From contig JABTVC010000004.1 of the NCBI GenBank assembly GCA_015075005.1, positions 62,001 to 126,000 on the forward strand: a DNA stretch of 64,000 nt, in the 5' to 3' direction. The translations under genes and the position numbers were made by a program. The stretch is from Planctomycetia bacterium (GTDB taxonomy: Bacteria > Planctomycetota > Brocadiia > Brocadiales > Brocadiaceae). The notes beneath the pieces were generated by a model. It was not told the origin of the DNA, did no database searches, and worked only from the letters and a program-made list of their open reading frames with translations. Shown in pieces: positions 36,176-45,412 of the stretch. The number at the start of each line of letters is the position of its first letter. Position 1 is the stretch's first letter.

Positions 36176-36793
36176 TTATTGCAATATTGCGGTGTCAGTG
36201 CCCCCCCCTGCCCCAGCCCATATGTTATCATAACCTACCGTCCCGTAGTAACCACAAGTCGAGGTACCTTTCCATTCAACATGTCCGTCGATATAGAGCA
36301 CGTTTTGGCCTTTTTGATTGTGGTTGTCTGAAAGGGTTGTACTAGTTCCTAATGCATCTGCAACGATAGCCACTCCAGGATCATCTGCCGCCGTGTGTGT
36401 ATGATCGTAACCATAACTGCAAGAAGACGTTCCGAAAGAAGTATTTGCAGTAGTTGCTGTTACTGCATTCAGGGCCATAACACTTGTTTCAGTAACACCG
36501 CCATCGCTTGCACACCTGAAGATTTTTCTATCAGTGATGTATGTATCGAATAATTGTCCTAGCGATGCCATTCCATAACTACCAGCAGCAGGAAACGCCT
36601 CATTATTATCATTCGCATACATATTAAGGGCCAAACCGATTTGTTTCAGATTCGATGCGCACTGTGTCCTGCGTGCTGATTCACGCGCACGTCCCAATGT
36701 AGGCAACAGGATACCAGCTAAAATACCGATAATAGCAATTACAACCAGTAACTCGATTAATGTAAAACCCGCGTTTCTCCTTTTCATATCCAA
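36176..36793 (-). CDS. planctomycete-type prepilin (DUF1559-like), first of a tandem pair
   Basis: This 205-aa paralogue has [20 protein letters not shown], then [20 protein letters not shown] and [20 protein letters not shown]. Its ending ([33 protein letters not shown]) is nearly identical to that of the neighbour. SD AAGGAGAA precedes the ATG. A long AT-rich region upstream (36794-37223) is the likely promoter region. The similarity of both genes and their hairpins points to a recent tandem duplication. Confidence 0.88.
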   Translation of the reverse strand: MDMKRRNAGFTLIELLVVIAIIGILAGILLPTLGRARESARRTQCASNLKQIGLALNMYANDNNEAFPAAGSYGMASLGQLFDTYITDRKIFRCASDGGVTETSVMALNAVTATTANTSFGTSSCSYGYDHTHTAADDPGVAIVADALGTSTTLSDNHNQKGQNVLYIDGHVEWKGTSTCGYYGTVGYDNIWAGAGGGTDTAILQ

Positions 36794-37223
36794 TTCTCCT
36801 TAAAAATGTCAAAGTTTCCTTATTAACGCTTTGTAATATATAAGCATATATATTCCCTGTTTTTTAATTACCTCCTTTTTAGATGATACTGCTTTAGTTT
36901 ATTGGAATATCAAGGTTTGGTTTACCTGTAATACCCTTGCACAGATTCAAAAAATACAACAAATCGTTTTGTTACTTTTTCATTAACGAATATCGGAACA
37001 ATGTAAAAATAATTTAATAAAAACAGCCCGAATTTTTAGTAGCCAGGACATAAAATACAAAAGTAATCGAATGTGTTATACATAAAAATAAAAAAAAGTT
37101 ATAAAAATTATCGCTTAATTTATAGATCCTTTATTCTGCGCCCCGGTGCGTTAGCATGGCTGATGAATAGAAGAGATAAGATAACCCCTTGCCAAAGTAA
37201 ATAAAAAATTGTAATATAACACC
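36794..37223. other. AT-rich intergenic region between divergent prepilin and amrS genes
   Basis: About 430 bp, very AT-rich, with alternating TATATA stretches (TAATATATAAGCATATATAT near 36834). It should contain divergent promoters for the prepilins (minus) and amrS (plus). I cannot place exact -35/-10 boxes. No coding sequence or RNA gene is seen. Confidence 0.4.
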
Positions 37224-38234
37224 ATGAAACAAGCAATGTTTTTTGAAAAACTTGGTGATGGCAAGGTAAGGTGTTATCTTTGCCGCCATCATTGTGTTAT
37301 TGACGATGGTAAAAAAGGTATTTGCCGGGTCAGGGAAAATCATAGCGGCACGCTCTACTCCCTCGTTTATAAAAAACTCATTTCAGAGAACATCGACCCC
37401 ATAGAAAAGAAGCCCTTTTACCATTTTTTCCCTGGAAGTACCGCATTTTCTATTGCAACTGCGGGATGCAACTTCAGGTGCGTAAACTGTCAAAACTATG
37501 AGATATCGCAATTACCAAAGGGCCATGGCCAGATTGCAGGGAGAGATGTTGAACCGGAAAAGATTGTTAAAGATGCCTTGAATTATCACTGTAAAAGTAT
37601 TGCATATACATACACAGAACCGACCATTTTTTTTGAATATGCATACGAAATTGCAAAAATAGCTTCCCAAAAAGCTATCAATAATGTATTTGTAACAAAT
37701 GGATATATAACACGCGAGGCGTTAACAACGATAAAGCCGTATCTTCACGCAGCTAATATAGATTTAAAAAGCTTCTCCGATGAAACTTATAAAAAGCTCT
37801 GCGGTGCACGCCTGGAACATGTGCTCGACTGCATCCGTTCCTATAAAGAGATGGGTATCTGGATAGAAATTACCACATTGGTCATTCCTGAAATTAACGA
37901 TTCAGAGTCTGAACTGAGACAGATTGCGAAATTTATAAAGAGTGTCGGCCCGGAAATTCCCTGGCATGTTAGTCGCTTTTGCCCAACGTATCACCTAACC
38001 GAAAAGCCGCCGACCCCCGTTGATACGCTCAGACTGGCCCGTGAAATAGGACTGGAAGTGGGTCTGCGCTATGTTTATGAAGGTAATGTGCCCGGCGAAG
38101 GCGGAGAAGATACGTATTGTTACACATGTAAGAAAGTCCTTATTAAAAGATATGGACACCGGATCATTGAAAACACCATCACCGATTCAAAATGCACGGC
38201 ATGTAATACAACTGTTGACGGTATTGGATTTTAG
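37224..38234 (+). CDS. amrS: AmmeMemoRadiSam-system radical SAM enzyme AmrS
   Basis: This 336-aa protein is related to pyruvate formate-lyase activases. Two N-terminal CxxC-type sites (KVRCYLCRHHCVIDDGKKGI) precede the radical SAM cluster motif ATAGCNFRCVNCQNYEISQ (CX3CX2C, about residue 80). YTYTEPTIFFEYAYEIAK and VSRFCPTYHLTEKPPTPVDT follow, with a C-terminal CYTCKKVLIKRYG and KCTACNTTVDG cysteine set. The AmrS substrate is unknown, and it usually travels with AmrA and Memo proteins, which are not here. A universal stress protein gene follows 24 bp later. Confidence 0.9.
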   Translation: MKQAMFFEKLGDGKVRCYLCRHHCVIDDGKKGICRVRENHSGTLYSLVYKKLISENIDPIEKKPFYHFFPGSTAFSIATAGCNFRCVNCQNYEISQLPKGHGQIAGRDVEPEKIVKDALNYHCKSIAYTYTEPTIFFEYAYEIAKIASQKAINNVFVTNGYITREALTTIKPYLHAANIDLKSFSDETYKKLCGARLEHVLDCIRSYKEMGIWIEITTLVIPEINDSESELRQIAKFIKSVGPEIPWHVSRFCPTYHLTEKPPTPVDTLRLAREIGLEVGLRYVYEGNVPGEGGEDTYCYTCKKVLIKRYGHRIIENTITDSKCTACNTTVDGIGF

Positions 38235-38258
38235 GTATAATAATTTATAGGAGATCGT

Positions 38259-38717
38259 ATGATTATATTGAAGAAGATATTATGCCCGGTAGATCACTCC
38301 GAGTGTTCATATCTCGCCTTAAAGTACGCTATTTCCCTTGCCTTAAAAGACGAGGCAAAATTATATCTTATGCATGTGATAGATACTCGCTTGTACGATA
38401 CGGAAATTTATAAATTCAGCCCTTATAAGTTCGACGAGATTGATATGAATAAAATCCGTGAAGATTTAATAAAAAGCCTTCCGGAAGGCACAACGGATGT
38501 CCTGGAGGTAGAAACAATTGTGATAAAAGGGATACCCTTTTATGAGATTGTTAATTCTGCAACAGAAATTGGTGCAGATCTTATTGTGATCGGTACTCAC
38601 GGCAGAACAGGTCTTTCTCACGTTGTAATGGGCAGTGTGGCAGAAAAGGTGGTGCGCAAAGCATCGTGTCCGGTACTTACCGTTAGAATGCCCTCCCCTA
38701 TTCCTCGTATAGATTAA
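38259..38717 (+). CDS. universal stress protein UspA family
   Basis: This 152-aa protein has the Usp fold. It opens LKKILCPVDHSECSYLALKY and ends with the ATP-binding loop IGTHGRTGLSHVVMGSVAEK, VVRKASCPVLTVRM. The G-x2-G-x9-GS motif suggests an ATP-binding member. These proteins respond to starvation or stress by unknown biochemistry. It is likely in one transcript with amrS. Confidence 0.93.
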   Translation: MIILKKILCPVDHSECSYLALKYAISLALKDEAKLYLMHVIDTRLYDTEIYKFSPYKFDEIDMNKIREDLIKSLPEGTTDVLEVETIVIKGIPFYEIVNSATEIGADLIVIGTHGRTGLSHVVMGSVAEKVVRKASCPVLTVRMPSPIPRID

Positions 38718-38741
38718 GAAGCAATATTTTCCAAAATAATT

Positions 38742-38777
38742 AAGCCATTGCAGTGCACCGAATGCACCGCAATGGCT
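38742..38777. terminator. hairpin between uspA-like gene and glycyl-radical-like gene (convergent)
   Basis: AGCCATTGC and GCAATGGCT pair as a 9-bp stem, with GTGCA/TGCAC inside it. It lies between two convergent stops, so it probably serves both genes as a terminator, although the T-runs are short. Confidence 0.65.
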
Positions 38778-38820
38778 CTTCACAAAGGGGTCATTGGGAG
38801 AAATCTACCTTTGTATATAT

Positions 38821-39216
38821 TTAACGTACTGAATATTTTCCCACATGTCTGTCGTGTAATTCACCAATCTTAGACTTATTCCAGTTAGATACCCGGCTGT
38901 AATATCCTACAATTCTGGTAACTCCATAAAGGCGCGTAGTGATTCCTGTTTCAAGGGCATGAATAACCGATTTTACATCTTGCCGAATCACAGAATCAAC
39001 ATCTATGGCAAAGGCACACTCTAATTTATGGTTAATAATTTTCAGGGAGTCTTCTTTAGGCGTGTTCCCGGGAATGTCGCCATCTATCTCTAAAAACCCG
39101 TGCCCTTCGATTGCTGTATCAAAGGCATCCAACTTTTCTTCTATAAATAACTGTATATCTTCTTTACCATCAATTTTGCCACTTACCATAGGACATTCCA
39201 GCATTGCTGTTGCCAT
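38821..39216 (-). CDS. free-standing glycyl-radical-like protein (NrdD C-terminal type)
   Basis: This 131-aa protein starts at the ATG 39216, chosen because AAGGAGA lies 8 nt upstream. An upstream TTG would add 14 residues. The last 35 residues, RIVGYYSRVSNWNKSKIGEL and HDRHVGKYSV, resemble the C-terminal glycyl radical segment of anaerobic ribonucleotide reductase (RV.GYY..V..WN.GK...). The Gly in VGYY is the candidate radical site. The zinc cysteines (CPxC) and catalytic barrel of NrdD are missing. It might work like the spare glycyl-radical domain YfiD/GrcA or be a divergent subunit. Only the C-terminal similarity is clear. Confidence 0.6.
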   Translation of the reverse strand: MATAMLECPMVSGKIDGKEDIQLFIEEKLDAFDTAIEGHGFLEIDGDIPGNTPKEDSLKIINHKLECAFAIDVDSVIRQDVKSVIHALETGITTRLYGVTRIVGYYSRVSNWNKSKIGELHDRHVGKYSVR

Positions 39217-39648
39217 TTTCTCTGTCTCCTTAATGTATTTTATTAGTTCCTTCGTCAATATCCACGGTCACTTCTTGGTAATATCCATCAGCTCATCTCT
39301 ATAAAATACAGCTAATAATTTACCACTACTATCACTTTATATAAAACCTTTTCTGCGCACCTCCGTTTCTTTAAAAATTATCCATCACATCCATCACTAC
39401 CACATATTGTATATAACTCACGGTCGTATATATATATCACAAAATATAAATTTGTCAAGAAAAATACAATATTTTGTATGTCATTTAGAAATGAATACAA
39501 TATGTTGGTCTGTAACTATTTTTTAAATTGAGACTTAGGATTTTGATTACCTATTTGTTTTAAATCAACCTGTTGTATGGATAGACTATCGGCAACGTAG
39601 CAAATATTTTATTGAAAGACATTCACATACCTAGTAAAATGAATAGCT
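39217..39648. other. AT-rich intergenic region upstream of HAD gene
   Basis: About 430 bp between divergent genes. It is very AT-rich, with TATATATATATCAC near 39428 and a near-palindrome TACAATATTTTGTA near 39466-39479. I see no gene, RNA or clear operator. Confidence 0.4.
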
Positions 39649-40299
39649 ATGGAAAAGGCAGCTATATTTGACATTGATGGGACAATACTTAAAAATATCT
39701 CTTCAGAGAGGATATTGTTCCGTTATCTTATGAAAAAGGGGGTTGTTACTTCCCGGGATTTATTGCGATTTGCCCATGTGCTTTTAAATAATCTTTTGCG
39801 CTTTAAGGGATTATATGTTAGAAAAAATAAATATTATTTAAAAAACAAAGATTACGAAAAACTCGTTTCTGATATTAACGAATGCTTTAAAGAGCTGATT
39901 TCTCCGCATATTTCAGCAGCTGCTTTACATGAAATAAACCTATTAAGAAAAGCAGGGTGTATGATTATATTGTTATCAGGAACGTTAAGTCCTTTCGTAG
40001 AGTGTTTCAAGAGATATTTTAATGCTGATATAGGTATTGGCACCCACCTTGCCATTGACAATTCAGGTATAATTACCGGCGAAATAGAAGGCATACATTC
40101 TTACAGCAGTGGGAAGGCAAAGATTGTAAAGTACCTGGCTGCTGAGCATAATATCGACCTTTTATCTTCTTATGCCTATGCCAATCAATATGCAGATGTG
40201 AAGTTTATGCGCATGGTAGGGTATCCAGTAGCCGTAAACGCAAGCCCTATGCTTCGATTATATGCAAAGATTAATCATTGGAAGATTATAGAATTTTAA
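39649..40299 (+). CDS. HAD-IB family phosphatase (SerB-like)
   Basis: This 216-aa haloacid-dehalogenase-type hydrolase has motif I FDIDGTILKNISSERILF (nucleophile Asp at residue 8), motif II IILLSGTLSPFVECF, and a motif III/IV region KAKIVKYLAAEHN then YAYANQYADVKFMRMVG. Family members remove phosphate from small molecules such as phosphoserine or lipid phosphates. The substrate cannot be inferred here. The nitroreductase follows after 10 bp, probably in the same transcript. Confidence 0.87.
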   Translation: MEKAAIFDIDGTILKNISSERILFRYLMKKGVVTSRDLLRFAHVLLNNLLRFKGLYVRKNKYYLKNKDYEKLVSDINECFKELISPHISAAALHEINLLRKAGCMIILLSGTLSPFVECFKRYFNADIGIGTHLAIDNSGIITGEIEGIHSYSSGKAKIVKYLAAEHNIDLLSSYAYANQYADVKFMRMVGYPVAVNASPMLRLYAKINHWKIIEF

Positions 40300-40309
40300 G
40301 GGGAAGGTC

Positions 40310-40813
40310 ATGGATATTTATGAAATAATGAAGAAGAGGCGGAGTGTCCGTTCATATAAACCAGAACCGGTTGAAGAAGAAAAGCTAAAGCGAATACTGG
40401 AGGCAGCAATATCTGCCCCAAGTGCTGCCAACAGGCAACCCACATGTATTGTAGTCATCAAAGACAAGAAAATAAAGCAACAATTAAAACAGGTTTATAA
40501 TGCAGAATGGTTCTATACTGCCCCCATAATTATCTGTGCCTGCAGTATACCAGAAAAGGCATGGAAGCGCAGCGATGGAAAAAACTACGCAGATATTGAC
40601 GCCACAATCGCAATGGATCATCTTATCCTTGCTGCAACAGCTGAGGGGTTGGCTACCTGTTGGATTGCCGCTTTTAAAGCGTCTCTTGTAAAAACTATTT
40701 TAAATCTGCCCACAGGTGTCGAGCCAGTAGCATTAACTCCCGTTGGATATCCCATGAATATTCCGGAACCAACATATCGTAAACCACTTGAAGAAATAGT
40801 ACAAACTCTCTAA
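40310..40813 (+). CDS. nitroreductase-family FMN protein
   Basis: This 167-aa protein has the NfsB-like N-terminus YEIMKKRRSVRSYKPEPVEE, the FMN-binding APSAANRQPTCIVVI region, DIDATIAMDHLILAATAEGL and PVALTPVGYPMNIPE. These enzymes use NAD(P)H to reduce nitro groups, quinones or flavins. The substrate is unclear. It follows the HAD gene closely and its 3' end overlaps the convergent PEGA gene by 4 nt. Confidence 0.92.
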   Translation: MDIYEIMKKRRSVRSYKPEPVEEEKLKRILEAAISAPSAANRQPTCIVVIKDKKIKQQLKQVYNAEWFYTAPIIICACSIPEKAWKRSDGKNYADIDATIAMDHLILAATAEGLATCWIAAFKASLVKTILNLPTGVEPVALTPVGYPMNIPEPTYRKPLEEIVQTL

Positions 40814-41277
40814 TGAGCTAGAGGTATATTTAGCCGTTCCCGTAATTCCTTAGCATTTTTAACCACCTCTTCCTGGCGCTCTGTTTTAGACAATTGTTGT
40901 AACTGGTCTAACTGATACGTGAAACAATGTTCGTCCTTTATCTCCATGGGTAGTACAATTTCTGAAAAAAAATCCAAAGGCACTATCTGATAGAAGGGCG
41001 GTTTTATTTTTTCGTAAACAACCTTTCTTTCATAGAGGAGTCTGCCTTCCACATCCACTTTCTCCAAAACGATCTTCCGTGTGCCGTAGTAAGTAAAAGT
41101 AGTTGTTACCGGCGCCTCACCAATCAATTCGTCGTCTAAATAAACCATAGCACCAGTCGGCTCAGAATTAATCGTAAGTGTCCGCAAAACACATCCGCCA
41201 ATCGTTGCACAGCCGAAGAGAAACAACGGAATAAATACAAAGACCGATTTAAAAAATTGTCTGTACAGCATTAACAT
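40810..41277 (-). CDS. PEGA-domain lipoprotein
   Basis: This 155-aa protein has a lipoprotein signal (FVFIPLFLFGC, Cys at about 23). A PEGA domain follows: RTLTINSEPTGAMVYLDDEL, IGEAPVTTTFTYYGTRKIVL. The tail contains ERQEEVVKNAKELRERL, probably helical. The PEGA domain is a carbohydrate- or surface-binding beta fold. It starts inside the end of the phosphodiesterase gene (41271), so translation is probably coupled. Export to the periplasm or outer membrane is expected. Confidence 0.85.
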   Translation of the reverse strand: MLMLYRQFFKSVFVFIPLFLFGCATIGGCVLRTLTINSEPTGAMVYLDDELIGEAPVTTTFTYYGTRKIVLEKVDVEGRLLYERKVVYEKIKPPFYQIVPLDFFSEIVLPMEIKDEHCFTYQLDQLQQLSKTERQEEVVKNAKELRERLNIPLAH

Positions 41278-41783
41278 TTACCCAAAGACACCACCGAAAG
41301 GTCAATAATTTGCGCATGAAATGTCTTAACATCGAGTATTGCAACTGTACTTTTGCCATGCAACCATCCCCCGCACTCACCTGGATTAATGTACAGGGGA
41401 TTACCCTGTTTAATTTCGGGCGCGTGCGTGTGGGCACTAATAATGATATCCGTATTCACGATAGACCTTCCAGAAAGGCTCTTAATCATGTGGGTTACAA
41501 CAATATGCCTGCCATCCACAATGAGATCGTAAGGTGGCTCATGGATATCTTTGCATACAGCAAGTAGTCCCTTTCGTTCACCATCATTATTTCCAAATAC
41601 CCCTAAAAACTTTGCCTTCACGCTCATTAATTCCTTCAGGGAGAAAGGAGCAACATAATCTCCTGCGTGGATAACATACTTTAAATCCTGTGTATTAAAA
41701 AAACAAACTGCTTCTCTAATAGCATAGATATTATCGTGGGTATCTGCAATGATTCCAATCTTCATTATTATGCAATTGCTCAA
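41271..41783 (-). CDS. YfcE/MJ0936-type metallophosphoesterase
   Basis: This 170-aa phosphodiesterase has the metal-binding set in order: GIIADTHDNIYAIREAV, VIHAGDYVAPFSLKEL, LGVFGNNDGERKGLL, VVTHMIKSL and ISAHTHAPEIKQGNPLYINP, ending with PGECGGWLHGKSTVAILD. It belongs to the YfcE family that cleaves phosphodiesters with Mn2+. The biological substrate is not known. The ATG in MKIGIIADTHDN may be the true start, six codons downstream. Confidence 0.92.
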   Translation of the reverse strand: MSNCIIMKIGIIADTHDNIYAIREAVCFFNTQDLKYVIHAGDYVAPFSLKELMSVKAKFLGVFGNNDGERKGLLAVCKDIHEPPYDLIVDGRHIVVTHMIKSLSGRSIVNTDIIISAHTHAPEIKQGNPLYINPGECGGWLHGKSTVAILDVKTFHAQIIDLSVVSLGKC

Positions 41784-42030
41784 TGATAAATTACTATTGA
41801 CTTGCCTTCCCTTGTTGCGAAAATACGATATTGGTTCATCAATTGTCAGGATTTTTCCATCCCCGAATTACAAAGCCATTGATTTCAGGGAATATACGTT
41901 TACTTCACGTGTCTCTTTAACTCTGATTACGTATGCAGGAAGATTCCTGTAAAGGTGTAAGAGTATATAAAACTACAATAATCCAGTCAATTGAAAAAGG
42001 ATACTGTTTGAAAATATCAAAGCTATCTTT

Positions 42031-43056
42031 CTAAAACATCTGTTTTACTTCATGCATAACATCTTCAACTTTTATATTTTCCAGGCATGTTTGTGCAAAA
42101 CAATTTTTTCTCACATCGTCCAAACATGGGCTGCAATGCGCTTTTCCATAAAGGATTTTTACTGACTCTCCCCGGGGTCCCCAAATTTTTGGATCGGTAG
42201 GACCAAAAAGGGACACCGTGTTACTTCCTACGGCGGCAGCCAAATGGGTAATGCCCGAATCATTTCCTATGAAAAGATTGCATCGCTTTATCACAGCAGA
42301 CAGTTTCGATAAAGAAAGATGGTCAACGGTGGTAAAATTGTCTTTAACCTCCGCACGTAACCTTACAATAATCTCTTTATCCGCTGGGCCAGATACAACA
42401 AAGACGTGTGCATTCTCTTCCTTTATAAGCCAGTTTATTAAAGCAGCAAACCTTTCCGTCGGCCAACATTTTTTTTTACTGCCACTTCCAGGATGAATGG
42501 CAACCAACTTTTTTTTTGGGTCAGCAATGCCCACCCTGATAAATTCCTCGGCAAAATGAATATCTTCGTCGTGTAAAAATATCCTTGGGATATTATCAAA
42601 GTAAGGTATGCCCAATGTATCTAAAGACTGCAATAGATGATCAACAATATGAACATCTTTGCGTCCGAAAGGAAAAGGGTCGTAATGAATAACACGCCGC
42701 GCACCTGTAGCATTCAGATTATCAGATAAAATCCGATCCGCGGCGGAAACAAATGACATAATCAAATCCACATTGCCAAGTCTTTCCATGAGAGAAACTG
42801 GCATTTTAGCGCCTTTAACAAAGAGATGGGCAATATCCGCCTGATCAAATCGACTAACGATATCTGCGTAGAAGTGTCCCTTGTTTATTTCTAAAAGTGC
42901 AGGATAACTCATTACTTCAATCCTTGCATGGGAGAAATAGCCGCGAATAGCGCCCAAGGTGGGCAAGGTAACAATTATGTCACCGATAGCCCCCGGGCGT
43001 ATGATTAAGATATGCTTTGATAAGGATTTAAAATCGAAAGGTAGTTGTTGAATGGT
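42031..43056 (-). CDS. glycosyltransferase family 9 (heptosyltransferase-like), start unclear
   Basis: The product resembles lipopolysaccharide heptosyltransferases. The N-terminal SKHILIIRPGAIGDIIVTLP is family-typical and lies upstream of a TTG at 42966. No ATG, GTG or TTG is in frame before this motif; the open frame begins at 43056. An ATT at 43053 (IQQLPFDFKSLSKH) is the likeliest start. The C-terminal half has VAIHPGSGSKKKCWPTERFA and GNDSGITHLAAAVGSNTVSL, then FGPTDPKIWGPRGESVKILY, binding the donor nucleotide. It probably builds lipid A core or other surface glycans. Confidence 0.85.
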   Translation of the reverse strand, partial: TIQQLPFDFKSLSKHILIIRPGAIGDIIVTLPTLGAIRGYFSHARIEVMSYPALLEINKGHFYADIVSRFDQADIAHLFVKGAKMPVSLMERLGNVDLIMSFVSAADRILSDNLNATGARRVIHYDPFPFGRKDVHIVDHLLQSLDTLGIPYFDNIPRIFLHDEDIHFAEEFIRVGIADPKKKLVAIHPGSGSKKKCWPTERFAALINWLIKEENAHVFVVSGPADKEIIVRLRAEVKDNFTTVDHLSLSKLSAVIKRCNLFIGNDSGITHLAAAVGSNTVSLFGPTDPKIWGPRGESVKILYGKAHCSPCLDDVRKNCFAQTCLENIKVEDVMHEVKQMF

Positions 43057-43112
43057 TTAACAGGAATTTTAAAATTGGTGCCTTATTTTGTGCGGAATAA
43101 GAATTGTTATAA

Positions 43113-43430
43113 CTATCCTTCACGTTTCTTTTTGATCATCTCAGTAACATTATCAAAGAATTTTGGATTCCCATCAGCTGCGGCCCGCTTTTTTGCCTCT
43201 GCCTGAATCTTTTTGACGTCAAGGATGTCTCCCATACATTCCTCTGCGGATTTACACCACTCTACACACGTTGGCACCTTATCCTTGAAAATAGTCGTCC
43301 CGCATTTATGGCAATCGGCCTTTTCTTCATCACTCCACATCTCTACCAGAACACCACAATTATGGCATTTACGTTCTATGGGTGTGGGTGTCGCATTTCG
43401 TATACTGCCTGGACATTTTACCTTACCCAT
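43113..43430 (-). CDS. small zinc-ribbon-like cysteine-rich protein
   Basis: This 105-aa protein starts MGKVKCPGSIRNATPTPIER and contains two zinc-ribbon knuckles, CHNCGVLVEMWSDEEKADCH and HKCGTTIFK. Further cysteines follow in PTCVEWCKSAEECMGD. Similar proteins are annotated as phosphohydrolases in anaerobes without good reason. Function unknown, metal binding likely. It is a stand-alone gene between cimA and the GT9 gene. Confidence 0.8.
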   Translation of the reverse strand: MGKVKCPGSIRNATPTPIERKCHNCGVLVEMWSDEEKADCHKCGTTIFKDKVPTCVEWCKSAEECMGDILDVKKIQAEAKKRAAADGNPKFFDNVTEMIKKKREG

Positions 43431-43486
43431 TTTACAATCTCCTTACATTACCAATGAAATGTTTAACTGATAATTTTAACAAAATT

Positions 43487-45091
43487 CTAAGCTAAATTGT
43501 TTCTCTGGTCAAGAATTTTCCCGACTTCCTGTTCTTTTGACAGTTTGTATTCGATACTATCCACAAGGGCATGCCAGCTTGCATCAATAAGATTCTCAGA
43601 CACCCCGACAGTATTCCAGATATTTTCTTTGTCCTGTGACTCAATAACTACCCTCACTTTTGCCGCAGTCCCCGAACGTGGATTAATCACACGCACTTTA
43701 TAATCCACAAGTTTCATATCTTTTAATGAGGGATAAAATCGATCGAGTGCCTTTCGCAATGCGGAGTCAAGGGCATTTACGGGACCAGCCCCCTCACTTG
43801 CAGAGAGTTCCTGGATGCCATTTACCTTAACCTTGACCGTTGCCTCCGTTACCGGCAATCCATTTTCTCTTTTTTCCACGATCACGCGAAACCCTTCCAA
43901 ATCAAAAAAACTCTTATATTTCCCCATCTTCTTCATTGCCAGTAATTCAAAAGAAGCCTCGGCAGATTCAAATTGGTATCCTTCATTCTCCAGACTTTGA
44001 ACCTCTTCGAGGATTGACCTCGCGAGTTTACTATCCTGACCCTCAACATTCCATGCATAACCTATTATTTTTGTCACAATTGTAGAACTCCCGGAAAGTT
44101 CGGAGATCAATATTTTTCTCTCGTTTCCTACAGACTCTGGCGAAATATGCTCATAGGTACCTTTGTCCTTCTGGATGGCATTTACGTGCAATCCCCCCTT
44201 ATGGGCAAAGGCGCTGACCCCCACAAAGGGTTGATTGGACCGTAAGAGTAAATTGGCCGTCTCATAAACATACCGGGATACCTCGGTCAGTTTTCTCAGC
44301 CCACCATCCTCCAGACAATGATATCCCATCTTCAAAACAAGATTGGGAATGACAGAACACAGGTCGGCATTCCCGCAACGCTCACCAATCCCATTGATCG
44401 TGCCCTGCACCTGCCGTACTCCCCGGTTTACAGCTGCGAGAGTATTAGCCACAGCCAAATCACCGTCGTTGTGGACGTGAATGCCAAGCATGCCCTGAAT
44501 ATTTTCTCTGACGTCTCCGACAATCTCCGCTATTTCCGCAGGCAAACTCCCCCCATTCGTATCACATAACACAATGACTGCGGCACCTGATAACTGCGCC
44601 TCTCGTACTACCTTTAAAGCATATTCCCGATTTTTCTTATATCCATCAAAAAAATGCTCAGCATCAAAAAATACTTCCCGATCGTTTACCCTAAGATATG
44701 CAATGCTATCTGAAACCATTTTCAGGTTTTCATCAAGTGTAACCTTTAATACGTTTTTTACCTGAAAATCCCAACTTTTCCCGACAACGGTCACCGCGGG
44801 CGTTTCTGCCATGAGCAGCGCCTTTATATTTTTATCCTCCTCAACACGGGTATTTGCCCTTCGTGTACTTCCAAAAGAGGCAATCCTGGCGTGCCCGAGT
44901 TTCAGGGATTTTACTTCCTTAAAGTAAGACTCATCCTTTGGATTTGCAATCGGATAGCCCCCTTCTATATAGTCCACCCCCAGCTCATCTAATTTCAAAG
45001 TAATAGCTAATTTATCGTGTAATGAGAAGGAAATACCCTCTCCCTGGCTACCGTCCCGTAACGTCGTATCATAGATGAATATTTTGTCCAT
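43487..45091 (-). CDS. cimA: (R)-citramalate synthase CimA
   Basis: This 534-aa enzyme condenses pyruvate and acetyl-CoA to citramalate, an isoleucine precursor route that avoids threonine. The HMGL-like barrel opens YDTTLRDGSQGEGISFSLHD, with LCDTNGGSLPAEIAEIVGDV and GIHVHNDGDLAVANTLAAVN at the active site. HKGGLHVNAIQKDKGTYEHI and the C-terminal LeuA dimer/regulatory domain (LSASEGAGPVNALDSALRKA) follow. The DTTLRDG..GEG..FS variant marks the CimA group rather than LeuA. Very common in anaerobes. Confidence 0.94.
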   Translation of the reverse strand: MDKIFIYDTTLRDGSQGEGISFSLHDKLAITLKLDELGVDYIEGGYPIANPKDESYFKEVKSLKLGHARIASFGSTRRANTRVEEDKNIKALLMAETPAVTVVGKSWDFQVKNVLKVTLDENLKMVSDSIAYLRVNDREVFFDAEHFFDGYKKNREYALKVVREAQLSGAAVIVLCDTNGGSLPAEIAEIVGDVRENIQGMLGIHVHNDGDLAVANTLAAVNRGVRQVQGTINGIGERCGNADLCSVIPNLVLKMGYHCLEDGGLRKLTEVSRYVYETANLLLRSNQPFVGVSAFAHKGGLHVNAIQKDKGTYEHISPESVGNERKILISELSGSSTIVTKIIGYAWNVEGQDSKLARSILEEVQSLENEGYQFESAEASFELLAMKKMGKYKSFFDLEGFRVIVEKRENGLPVTEATVKVKVNGIQELSASEGAGPVNALDSALRKALDRFYPSLKDMKLVDYKVRVINPRSGTAAKVRVVIESQDKENIWNTVGVSENLIDASWHALVDSIEYKLSKEQEVGKILDQRNNLA

Positions 45092-45412
45092 AATCTTGCG
45101 TAAATCTGATTATTTCATCTCATGCCTTTCCTTGCAAGAAAGGACAAAAGGTGTATATTGTTTTCTCAAAAATAAATAGTATGGAATCTTTTTCATGGTA
45201 TCAATGATTTCCTGGGTTGTCAAGCTTAAAGGAACATGCCGGTGTCCCGTGTAACGATGCTTAGACATCAAGCTTTTCTCTCATTTTATTGATTTATTCA
45301 TTGACCAAAGAATGAAATTTTCTTTATAATTGAAATTAGATTTTTTTGTCTGTATATTCCTATACACACATTTATTCATGACATTTTCAATTTAAAATAA
45401 GCGGAGGATAAT
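45092..45412. other. intergenic region between divergent cimA and ahb genes
   Basis: This 320-bp stretch separates divergent cimA and the radical SAM gene. It ends in a strong SD (GCGGAGGATAAT) before the ATG at 45413. It is AT-rich near 45320-45390. I see no structured leader or operator. Confidence 0.4.
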
